Source: Protonemura montana (lineage: Eukaryota > Arthropoda > Insecta > Plecoptera > Nemouridae). From it: DNA of 64,000 nt. Positions within the stretch are counted from its first letter, which is position 1; each line of letters starts with the position of its first letter. Below, piece after piece: positions 45,310 through 56,600 of the stretch. A program made the position numbers and the translations under genes. The stretch is taken from assembly GCA_947568835.1 (NCBI GenBank), contig OX387610.1, positions 16,601,050 through 16,665,049 on the forward strand, given 5' to 3'. The notes under the pieces were generated by a model. It had not been told where the DNA came from and searched no databases. It was given only the letters and a program-made list of their open reading frames with translations.

Positions 45310-46205
45310 GTTAAGCAACACTGCGCTGGGTTAGGTATTGGATGGATGACCACCGAACGGTTTGGCGTGTTGTAAACGCCGGTCCTCGTAAGATCACTGA
45401 AGTTAAGACACTGCACTGAGTCAGGTATTGGATGGGTGACCATCATACACATGACCAGTTCTGTTCGGGAGAGAGGTTGGAGGGATGAAAGTTAAGCAAC
45501 ACTGCGCTGGGTCAGGTATTGGATGTGTGACCATCATACACATGACCAGTTCTGTTCGGGAGAGAGGTTGGAGGGATGAAAGTTAAGCAACACTGCGCTG
45601 GGTCAGGTATTGGATGGGTGATCATCATACACATGACCAGTTCTGTTCGGGAGAGAGGTTGGAGTGATGAAAGTTATGCAATACTGCTCCGGGTCAGGTA
45701 TTGGATGGGTGACCATCATACACATGGCCAGTTCTGTTTTGGGAGAGAGATTGGAGGGATGAAAGTTACAAAAAAACTTCACTCGCTTTGCTTATCAACC
45801 TCTCGACACCAACTTCACTCGCCTTGCTTATCAACCTCTCGACACTAACTTCACTCGCCTTGCTTATCAACCTCTCGACAACAACTTCACCCGCCTTGCT
45901 TATCAACCTCTCGACAGCAACTTCACTCGCCTGGCTTATCAACCTCTCGACAGCAACTTCACTCGCCTTGCTTATCAACCTCTCGACAGCATGGATTTGT
46001 GGAGGAATCCTGTTGTTCGCGTTGTACCGTTCTTCGGAAGGGACGTTAAGCCAGTGGTCCCCTTGGTGATCTTCGACAGGAGTAGGCTACGTGCCGGCAC
46101 CGGGTTCCCCTTCCACCGTTCCGTACTCATCACTGATGCCATTAGACCAGTGCCGCATGGCCAGATGTCAAAACAGTGCGTCGTGAAACACCACAAATAA
46201 GTAAA
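45310..46205 (+). mobile_element. 5S-derived SINE with two internal tandem expansions
   Basis: Head at 45340-45440 (gaacggtttggcgtg, gatcactgaagttaag), about four 91-bp units (45430-45770), then a 36-bp sub-repeat from the body (45772-45987, six copies of aacttcactcgccttgc...), then body and tail to 46205 (gtgccgcatggccagatg). Two different parts of one SINE have expanded independently. Confidence 0.85.
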
Positions 46206-46604
46206 TCTTCGAAATATCGATGTCGTCAACGCCGACGTAGTCTCTGTGCCGGCAGGGAAGGCGTTGTACATTGTAACAGAGCGGCGAGGTCGATGGATTC
46301 CATGAGGATAGAACATCTTTGTAAATATATCTGTGGTATTGGTGTCAGTTTAATCAACGAGCTGAGCAAGACTTGGTGTTCTGAGTCTTGAATACAGTTT
46401 AAAAACACAGGGAATCATGCGTCCGAGCAAACCAGCAAAGTGTTAAAGAGAACAAATTTAACTTCAGTTTTAAATACCAGATTCCGCATTTCATTTTATG
46501 TTGGTCACACTAACTCAGGTAGATTTATTTTTAGCCAACATCTTGAATTAGGCGCTGACTTTCCCGGCTTTTCCGACCCTCGGAAGCGTAGATACACATT
46601 ACTG

Positions 46605-47605
46605 TCACTTTCAAACTCTTTCCCGAACAAAACTGGTCATGTGTATGATGGTCACTCATCCAATACCTGACCCAACGCAGTGTTGCGTAACTTTTATCCC
46701 TCCAACCTCTCTACCAAACAGAACTTGTCATGTGTATGATGACCACCCATCCAATACCTGACTCAGCACAGTGTTGCTTAACTTTCATCCCTCCAAACTC
46801 TCTACCGAACAGAACTGGTCATGTGTATGATGGTCACTCATCCAATACCTGACCCAGGGCAGTGTTGCTTAACTTTCATCCCTCCAACCTCTCTCCCGAA
46901 CAGAACTGGTCATGTGTATGATGGTCACCAATCCAATACCTGACCCAGCACAGTGTTGCTTAACTTTCATCCCTCCAACCTCTCTCCCGAACAGAACTGG
47001 TCTTGTGTATAATGGTCACCCATCCAATACCTGACCCAGCACAGTGTTGCTTAACTTTCATCCCTCCAACCTCTCTCCCGAACAGAACTGGTCATGTGTA
47101 TGATGGTCACCAATCCAATACCTGACCCAGGGCAGTGTTGCTTAACTTTCATCCCTCCAACCTCTCTCCCGAACAGAACTGGTCATGTGTATGATGGTCA
47201 CCAATCCAATACCTGACCCAGCACAGTGTTGCTTAACTTTCATCCCTCCAACCTCTCTCCCGAACAGAACTGGTCTTGTGTATAATGGTCACCCATCCAA
47301 TACCTGACCCAGCACAGTGTTGCTTAACTTTCATCCCTCCAACCTCTCTCCCGAACAGAACTGGTCATGTGTATGATGGTCACCAATCCAATACCTGACC
47401 CAGCACAGTGTTGCTTAACTTTCATCCCTCCAACCTCTCTCCCGAACGGAACTGGTCTTGTGTATAATGGTCACCCATCCAATACCTGACCCAGCACAGT
47501 GTTGCTTAACTTTCATCCCTCCAACCTCTCTCCCGAACAGAACTGGTCATGTGTATGATCGTCAACATTCCAATACCTGACCCAGCGCAGTGTTGCGTAA
47601 AGGAA
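46605..47605 (-). repeat. 91-bp 5S-derived satellite, minus orientation, about 11 copies
   Basis: Reverse complement of the 20650-21863 unit (gttgcttaactttcatcc; ggtcacccatccaatacc). Alternate units share variants (tcttgtgtataatgg, tcaccaatcc), showing expansion by two-unit blocks. Confidence 0.93.
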
Positions 47606-48189
47606 TATAATAATGTATAGTTATTTAGCACCGGTGGGTTTACTATTATATTTATTATTTACTTTCGATCAACTCGGGTTCGAACGAAAAATTGTGAAAT
47701 CAAGCACCGAGTAAAAAAAATGAACCCGTAATGACTCTAATTTCTGTGATATTTTTACTCTCATCATGATTTTCTTGTTTTCATATAGATTCGAACCAGT
47801 AAATCTCTTGATGTGTTTTCCCCGATTATAGCCAAGCCTTGCGGGTAGGCAACTTCAATACTCTGGTGCTGCTCTGGTAGCAGTAATATCATCTGTCACC
47901 GTTGTCCTGCGCCGAGCTGCTCCAAGCCTAACCAAGGGTGAAAATCAAGTGAACACATAAGATATTTTCCAATGAGCGAGGGAAAACGAGGAAAACAGGA
48001 TGGTTTGTATTTTATTCTTTAATTATCTAAGTTAATCAGATTGCAGTCTTAGCAAACGTTTCTGCAATCATATTTTAGTACGCAACAAAACTCTAACCTC
48101 AAAATCACTTTAATAAACAAATTTTTGGTGTATAACATGTTAATTTGACAAATCATTTCTAGCGCAATAATAACCACACTTTTGATTTA
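47606..48189. other. No gene seen
   Basis: AT-rich sequence between the 5S-derived array and the HMGXB4-like region. No repeat or frame is recognised. Confidence 0.45.
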
Positions 48190-49079
48190 AAGGAGACATC
48201 ACAGGAGTTACTTGGTCGGGACGTGTTCGTAAAAAGTCTCCGAAACTGATGGACTTTGAGAGTCCGCATGACAGTGTCACTCGATTAAAACAACGCATCC
48301 CTTCTGGATTGACAATGCACTCAAGCATTTAACGAGGAAGGAAGTCCAATGCTTCGATGGAGTGAACGGCTGAGTCAATGTTTAAAAGTCCGGGATCAGA
48401 CGCAGTAAGTGGGCTTCTTTCACGCCAAATGTAAGGTTAGTGCAGGAAATTAAATGATTTTGATAGTTTTGTAGTGTGAAACCACATATGCTTCATAACA
48501 AATAACCAGCTTTCGAATTCAATCAGAAAATACAAATTGGTGTCTATGTCAAATAGTTAAAGTTCTTTCAACTGATTCCATAAGTGATCTACCTCAGCTT
48601 TATTTTCGTATTTTTGTAATGGCAACTAGTATACCTATTCATATTTACCTCTATCTTTTTGATGACTAATAGTAACTTTAAAAATTGACTGATTGTTTTA
48701 CAGGATGTTGCATTTTTACTGAATCTAAATATAAATATTTCAGACATATCTACTCTCAATGAAATGTAATCTTTTTAATACCCAGTTTTCAAAATTCAAT
48801 GTCCTACCAAAGAATAAGGTGAAAATAACACCTAAGAGAAGCTCGTGTGATATGCATTGCTGCTGCTTGGTGCTTGCAGGATGACATGGGACACGACAGC
48901 GGCAACTCCGACTCGGAGGGCGGTGGTTTCCCTGCGCACGTCTCCGCGACAGGAAGATCTTGGGCCGTGTCAAAGCTCAATGGACAGACAAGGGACAGAC
49001 GAGGTTCCGATGTACATGCTCTGGGCCAAGGAGGTTCGTGGAGAGCTTCTTCGCGCGAACCCAGACCTTGGTATGTTGA

Positions 49080-49190
49080 CCTTAACCTAACCTAACCTAA
49101 TTTCAGCATACTACCTCACCTAATCTAACCTAACCTAACCTAACCTAATTTCAGCATACCTCACCTAATCTAACTTAACCTAACCTAATC
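49080..49190. repeat. (CCTAA)n-type microsatellite with interruptions
   Basis: Short runs of cctaacctaacctaa separated by tttcagcatac. The unit equals TTAGG on the other strand, but the stretch is short, interrupted and internal. Confidence 0.8.
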
Positions 49191-49681
49191 TAAGCATGGT
49201 GCTAAGCGGATGGCAGTGAAAGGTCACCGCCTGCAAGATCAAATATATTTTTTTTATCATAAAAAACTGGAGCGAACCCGACATGAAAGTTTGAGTAGAG
49301 TTTCATCTAATAACCAGGCACAATTTTGGAAAAAGGATTTTGATGTTAATATTGGGCCCAAGCCTTGTGGATAGGACCAATGGGGATGTGATGTTCATGA
49401 AGAAACACACAAAGACTGACACAAATACCATTGCAAGAACTTTCAGATGAGCTCAATATGTTTATTAATCAATCTCACACCCTGATATCCCTAGCACACC
49501 TAGCACACCCTGATTGCACACCCCTGATATCCCACCATTTTATTCAACAGTTCTGCTCAATAATTATACAACATAATTATGTTCAACTATTTTTACAATA
49601 GCAAGAGAAAAACAAATGTAACCGTGCAGGTGAATTGCCTTTGCCTGCCTTGAACCAATCTAACGTAGTGTTTTATGTCTG
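49191..49681. other. No gene seen
   Basis: Intron-like AT-rich sequence between the two HMGXB4-like pieces, with no further exon recognised. Confidence 0.4.
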
Positions 49682-49904
49682 CAGGGACAGATAGCAGTAT
49701 CAGGCAGCCTGTCAGTGCTGTTGGACTCTCTGCTTTGTGCACTGGGACCCCTGCTCTGTCTCTCACAACAAGTCCCAGAGACCGACGGCTGCCCTCCAGA
49801 GCTGCTGTCCCACATCCTCGACAACATTGCATACTTTATGCCGGGACTCTAGACTCAGGAACTGACCAGGAGCAAGATCTAAACAATGCAGCACCAAGCG
49901 GTGA

Positions 49905-50890
49905 CCCCGACCTAGAGAGGTGTTTCGTAACCCTGGTAATACTGTCAGTAGCATCGTGCTAACTAGCACCACCATAGCACCAAGCAGTGACCCTGGTATT
50001 ACTGTCAGTAGCACCATGCTAACTAGCACCACCATAGCACTAAGCAATAAACCAAACCTAGAGCGGTGATTCGTAACCCTGGTATTACTGTCAGTAGCAC
50101 CGTGCTAACTAGCACCACCATAGCACCAAGCAGTGACCCCGACCTAGAGCGGTGTTTCGTAACCCTGGTATTGCTGTCAGTAGCACCGTGCTAACTAGCA
50201 CCACCATAGCACCAAGCAGTGACCCTGGTATTACTGTCAGTAGCACCGTGCTAACTAGCACCACCATAGCACCAAGCAGTGACCCTGGTATTACTGTCAG
50301 TAGCACCGTGCTAACTAGCACCACCATAGCACCAAGCAGTGACCCTGGTATTACTGTCAGTAGCACCGTGCTAACTAGCACCACCATAGCACCAAGCAGT
50401 GACCCTGGTATTACTGTCAGTAGCACCGTGCTAACTAGCACCACCATAGCACCAAGCAGTAACCCTGGTATTACTGTCAGTAGCACCATGCTAACTAGCA
50501 CCACCATAGCACCAAGCAGTAACCCTGGTATTACTGTCAGTAGCACCATGCTAACTAGCACCACCATAGCACCAAGCAGTAACCCTGGTATTACTGTCAG
50601 TAGCACCGTGCTAACTAGCACCACCATAGCACCAAGCAGTGACCCTGGTATTACTGTCAGTAGCACCGTGCTAACTAGCACCACCATAGCACCAAGCAGT
50701 GACCCTGGTATTACTGTCAGTAGCACCGCGCTAACTAGCACCACCATAGCACCAAGCAGTGACCCTGGTATTACTGTCAGTAGCACCGTGCTAACTAGCA
50801 CCACCCTAGCACCAAGCAGTGACCCTGGTATTGCTGTCAGTAGCACCGTGCTAACTAGCACCACCATAGCACCAAGCAGTAACCCCGATC
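49905..50890. repeat. 60-bp tandem array, about 16 copies
   Basis: The unit contains ccctggtattactgtcagta and accaccatagcaccaagcag. The 12 central copies are nearly perfect; the first few are rearranged, with an extra gacctagagcggtg spacer. As 60 is a multiple of three, both strands stay open (plus: DPGITVSSTVLTSTTIAPSS repeated, mucin-like; minus: hydrophobic LLGAMVVLVSTVLLTVIPGS repeated). It starts about 50 bp after the HMGXB4-like stop. No start or splice context supports either frame. Confidence 0.95.
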
Positions 50891-51988
50891 TAGAACTATG
50901 ATTTGTAACCCTGGTATTACTTTCAGTGGTATCGTGGTACAACAACCAAATTACCGCTCTTGGTCAGTGCCCCTGGTTTTTTTGTACCTGCATTGTACCC
51001 GGCATGTTTGTGCGTGTATTATTCCCTCAATTTATAGATTATAAATATAATAAATGAAATAAAGTACAATATGATGTTTTACTGTATGTTTTGCCTGTAG
51101 AATGGCTAAGTACTGGCTGAATTGACTGTATTAATTAAACAATTGTTAGTTTCTTAAATTATTTGCACTGAAATTCTTCGATCATGTTTATCTCGATATC
51201 TGCAAATTGAAGAAGGTGCTTGCCATAGTTGGGGAGGATCGTTTTGAAATCGATCTTTATAAAAGGTCAAGATCATTTAAAAGAAAGTTTCAAAAAAAAA
51301 TCATGTTATCTCTGAAAAAAATGTATTTGTTTAGCACCTATAGCCTTGGTGCTGGGAAATGCAATATTAATATGGAAATAGTAGGAACACAATGCAATGA
51401 GGACTATGACTTGAAGTCAAGAAAACAAGGAGAAATATAACAGCCTGTTAACACTTAATAGGAACTAAAATGCCTTGCACAACAGACAGTGGGTAGTGGA
51501 ACATGGCAGAAAGTGGGCCTTGAATCTCGATGTCCCAATTTGAGAAAAGCTGCAGTCAGGGACAGGCACGGTGGACAAACGATCTTTTAAAAGATCGTGG
51601 AAAATCCGAAAGCGATGAAATAAAAAGATCGTTTAGTACAAAAAGATTTCGATCAGTTCGAAGATCACTAAAAAAGATTGTGATCATACACTGTGTACAC
51701 GTTGTACAAGTAATTTCTGAATTAATTTTAGAGCGTACCTAACCTGGCTGAATACAAAATAAAAAACCATGACACTTGCACATAACAGCTGTTTCTTCAC
51801 GCTAGGGTTCCCCAATTCAATTTCAAAGTTTGTTTGTATTATTATTTTAGCTGCTAGAATTTTGTTTTCTGATGGCTGCTTTGAAGCATTGTTTGTATTG
51901 CACTTGCATCAAACTGCAGGCCAATGCTTTAATGTCAATTCGCAGGGCATTTTATTGTTATGAACAATCCTACCTTCTTAAAAATGCA
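50891..51988. repeat. AT-rich region with a GATC-rich dispersed repeat
   Basis: 51225-51300 and 51570-51690 are rich in GATC and aaaagatcgt motifs, similar to 62670-62860. The stretch 51810-51965 resembles parts of the SINE at 55298. No gene is seen. Confidence 0.5.
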
Positions 51989-52062
51989 TGTCCAAACGGA
52001 GACTTGAACCCCGATCTCCACCTATCGCAGGTGTTGCTCTAATCCATAGAGCTACTTGAACA
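51989..52062 (-). tRNA. tRNA-like sequence, probably pseudogene or SINE head
   Basis: On the minus strand 74 nt fold as a tRNA: a 7-bp acceptor stem (tgttcaa with tttggaca), a D arm (tagctctatggattagagc), an anticodon-arm stem cacc/ggtg and a T arm (cggggttcaagtctccg). The anticodon loop lacks U33 (tgcgata), so a working tRNA is doubtful. Related sequence near 55385-55420 suggests a tRNA-derived SINE family. Confidence 0.5.
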
Positions 52063-53652
52063 CATGTATTTTGAGATTATTTTAGTATATTTTACTGTGA
52101 GTACTTACAGCCTCTTAGTTTTACCCCATGGAGATCCGTCATTCTCATCTGTCATCCCCGTTTGGGTCTCAATTTTTTATATGTTCATGTATGATATGTA
52201 TGATATGTTCATAAGATTAAAAAAAAAATTATTTACATTTTTTAAACTCATTTTTTTACATTATTTGTAATTAACAATTTAAACTTCATGAAATTGTGCA
52301 CAATATCTTGACCAATAAACCATCCATTACCTACTTTAGCTCTAAAGTTTGAAATAACCATGGAGCAAAGAGATACAAGTCAAAACAACAACTAAATAAA
52401 TGCAGAGATAATAATTGTAGAACTATGGTAAACATAGAAATAAAAAGCAGATATAAAAGCAAGAATAAATCTAAAGTTTGAAATTTTGCAAGTTTTTTAA
52501 GATAATAAACTAAAAATATTACGTAAAGTAAATATTTAGCCATACTCTAACAAATGAGCTATTGTGACTCGTACAGTCTTTATAGGCGGCCATTTCGCAA
52601 ATATACGAAAAACAATTTGTTCGAACTCACGGAAAAAGGTAAGACTTTTTCAGAATATATTGAGTTAAAAGACATGTAAGGATAATTTTTCGCTGTACAA
52701 GCCTTGTTTATTCCTTACTGCAAAATAATTTAATGTTTAATTCATGTATGAAGTCGATTTTCGATAATCTAATGATATGGTCTGTGACTAGCCAGGGTCT
52801 AGGCCTAGAACTGGGCTAGGCAATGATACACCATATGAATATAATTAACGGAAATTTGATAAAAATATTATTTTCAATAATAGCTTGCAAATACTCCATA
52901 CGTAAGCCAACTAGCTGGTAGAATTAATCACATTTTACACAGATTTAAGTAACTAAATTTAACAAATACCATTATGCTTGGTCTAAACCAAGTTGCAAAT
53001 GTTGAGCAAACTACTGGATCAAATAACATAATATCCCTTAAATCTTGAAAGTGTATGAAATTACAAATCCAGTCAAAATAAAAAGAGCATTGAGGATTAT
53101 TTTATTAAAATCGTGCAACTTTTTTAATTTGTAATTATTTAAAAATTAATCCAAACTAAGATTACTGGTATCAGCTAGCTATAGAAACAAAAGAATAACC
53201 ATCGGTGGCTGGACTGATCTCTCCAACCAAATAAAAAATTCTAGAACCCAGAATATTTTTGACACACCTCTGTATATGCCCTTCTTAATTTTACAATCAT
53301 TCTTAGGAATCAAATTCATGTAATATGTTTGTCCAATCTGGAAATGTACCTAACTTAGGATTTTTTGCTGCCGTTGAAATCAGCTACCTCTCATCTTTTA
53401 CTTAAAACAATTTGTACCCAAACAGATAGAGCCAATAAAATAATAAGGTTTGCTCAGGTAAATTCAGGTTCCAATCACTATTGTCACAGATTAAATTGTA
53501 AAAGTAAAACTTTCTGATATTTTATTAAAGCTGCTAAAGATGTAATGCACATTATTAAATGTTTTTCTAAAAATAAAAAAACCCTATTATTTAATTCCTA
53601 TAAAACACATACCAATACTTTGTTTCTTTTGACAGTGATTTACGACTGAAAT

Positions 53653-56600
53653 ATGGAAAAACCAAAAGCTTCGTCTTATTTCACGGCTGAAGAGTGGGGA
53701 AACTTTCCTATTTACGAGAAGGTTAGGCTGAACACCAAGCTATCGAACTTCAATGAAATGACTAAGATGGGTGAGTTTTGTTGGAATAATAATAATAATC
53801 AGTTTTATTTAGCAAAGATAGCCATTTCATATCATAGCCATTAGATTTAAATACAGCCAGTCATATTACAGCCATATTTGTGTATATCGATTCTTTACAC
53901 GCAGCTGAAATCCTATTATTCTATCACATGTTAGTACACAAGTTTACAAGTTTATTCAATTATTGTTTATTGAGGGAAGAACAGGGACAATTGTAACACC
54001 ATTCATTCTACAACTTTTATCTCAGTAAATAATTTTTTTAATTCTTAGAAAATGCAGGGAGGTTGCCAGAACCTTTTACCCACTTTACTTTTTATTGCAC
54101 ATTTGAGATAATGAGGAAAATCCATGTCGGATACAACTGTTACAGCTGTTCCCTTATCAGGGTCAATTACTAAATTGCTAGTACATTACTAGTACTGCAA
54201 TTGACTACGATACTAAATTGTAAATAATGACAAAGGTGTGGAAATAGCAAGAATAATAATAATAATAATTTAATTGCAGTATACTGTGTTATATGATAAA
54301 CTTCGTCAACTTAAAATAAATAAAATCAACTATTAATATAATGTACCTTCATAACACCACCAATGTAATATATCTGGTTATAGTCAGCCCAAAGGTAGAG
54401 CTCATTTTCTATTAAAAACAATTGAACTTACCTTTAAAATATTTTGAGGCTGTTGTCTTTAATAAGTACATTAATAAAAGTTAATTGTGAACTACAAGTT
54501 AATAGTATAGTACGTTACAATTTAACATTTCTATTTGCATTGATGGCAAACATACATTTTCTTGGCTGGAATGCGAGATGCATGGGACCAACCTTTGCAT
54601 GCAGAACCCTGAAGCCAAGATTCTTTGTCTTTACTATCTGAACATCTTTCATTGCAGAGTAGGCAAGAGTTATCTGTAATTCAATCTTGTGCTCTTTTGC
54701 CAGGCTTAGATGCGTTGTTCTTTTTTGGGTTTTTCCACACTGGCAAAGTTTTCTTTTTTTTCTTTTAGTCGCAATTTCTTAGTTCTGGGAATTTCTTTGG
54801 CAGCCTCTTTCAATCTTTTCCCTGTACTGTCTGTTAAAATGCTAATCTTGCCTCTGATTCGGCCACTGACATTTGTTACCTTCGCAAAATTTGCCTTTGG
54901 GTGTTAAACATTAAACATTGGCGGGATAACGCAACCAACTGAATTCACGGCACAGCAAACAGTTACCGTTGTACACAATCACACCAACCTGTTTCATGAC
55001 TTTCCCAGCAACAACTTTTGTTGGTGTTTGGACAGGTCTAGTCCCAGTTTCGTCAACATTGTATATATTTTGTGGTTAGAATTTAAACCTATCACGGCAG
55101 CTTCCACGGCAGCTTCCGTTGCCTCCGCTGTAAAGCACCGTGCATAAGTGCATTGTCTGTTCCTCGGCATGTTGCTGATGTAATCTGCAAGAATTATACA
55201 ACAGTTTTAAAACAATGTAGTTTGACATCTCAATAGCAACTGCTAAACTACTAAAAATAAAAGATAAACTGGTATAAAAAAGAAAGGTTAGAGTTCATTT
55301 AGATGAAATCTTATTTAAGTGCAAACGCTTGCAATGCACGGGGTATTTTATGATTATGAACAGTATTCATGTCTCAAAAATTGTAACCCAAACGGGCGAT
55401 TGAACAAATTTTGAGACAGTTTTAGTGTTCATAATAATAAAAGGTTAGAGTTCAGCTATCAATATCTAAGACCAAGCCAAATCCTTTTTCTATGGAGTTA
55501 CAATCGTCCCCGGGCAGAGTTGTTGATTCATATCTCAACGTTTAATGTTTGTGAGATGAAGTGACAAATCATTTATACCCAGTGACATTCGTAAAGAAAT
55601 ACTCTCTCGAAACGTATAAACCTCACTAAAATAAGAATAATACCATCATACTAAAAACCAAAAGAAATCAGATGCCAGAAATTTACTTACTATTCGTCAA
55701 AACATTTATTTATCATTCACATGCTCAATTGACATCTCAGCTGATATCAGCTGGCTGAGTGTTTCATGACACCTAGAGCGCTCTATTGTCAACTTATGAA
55801 ACCACTTCGCGCGAAATTTGAAACAGTCTTACAGAAACTGTAGACTCTGTTACAATTGTCCCGTTTTACAATTGTCCTCGTTCACCCCCGATTTTCTCGA
55901 ATTTCTTGACCAAGATGATAATTTACTTGAAACTCTTCTCATGTTGGTAACATTGCTTGTAATATTCTGACATTGCTTTGCGCTATAACTTTCTGCCTTA
56001 ATTATCCAAAGCGCAGAACTTCTCATATCCAAATAGATTGTAAATTAGCAACCACTAGAATAAAAATACATATCCTTGCATTTTGTAAGGTTTCATATAA
56101 CTCCAACTAAAACTGCACAGAACAAACATTCAATAAACATTAATTATTAGATAAACAACTTACAGTACGCATGTGATTTTTAATACAACTTTCTTTATTC
56201 CGACTGCAGGTTTTAAAATTTCCCTTCCTGACTTTGTTGTGGCTTGGAACAAAAAGGCTAAGTCCACCTTGGCCAATCCGAAGCCAGCCAATCAAGACCA
56301 GGGCAAGAAGATGGCCTCTGCAACTGAACCAGCGAAGGGACAAAAACGCAAGCTTGCTCCGTGCCAGAGCGAAGACGGAAAGAGAGCCATGCGTGAAAAA
56401 GTAGAGACTGTCAGTCAGTACCTAGAATTAGCAGTAAGCACCCAGCCTAATTGCTATGTTGTTGCAAAATGCATGGACCCCTTGTTTACCCAATTCACTT
56501 GCATTTGTTGTATTTCAGAACCAACGGGTCAGCGCCGCCGAAAAGCTGCGGATGCTTGCGCTCTCGCAGGGCCAAGTATTTCACGGTTTTACGGAAGAAG

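Larger units (their letters stand above)
48190..49852 (+). pseudogene. HMGXB4-like gene fragments
   Basis: HMGXB4 is an HMG-box nuclear protein. The terminal piece 49682-49852 follows a good acceptor (gtctgcag) and reads [20 protein letters not shown] ... [15 protein letters not shown], which fits the conserved C-terminus of HMGXB4 as I know it. A second piece (48888-49070, acceptor ttgcag, donor gtatgttg) ends with an HMG-box helix-1-like MYMLWAKEVRGELLRANPDL; its upstream half reads better in another frame (DDMGHDSGNSDSEGG), suggesting a frameshift. A third possible piece (48192-48294) has WSGRVRKKSPKLMDFES. Exons for the rest of the HMG box are absent between 49071 and 49681, so it is probably a partial, dead copy; a rearranged live gene is the alternative. 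Confidence 0.5.

Noticed and set aside
49080..49190. Telomere repeat (TTAGG)n
   Set aside because: Short, interrupted and internal; not a chromosome end and not strong evidence for an arthropod.
50109..50945. 278-aa hydrophobic frame on the minus strand
   Set aside because: Repeat artefact of the 60-bp array; each unit encodes the same 20 residues and there is no independent coding signal.
51989..52062. Functional tRNA gene
   Set aside because: The anticodon loop lacks U33 and related fragments are dispersed, so a pseudogene or SINE head is more likely; kept only as tRNA-like.
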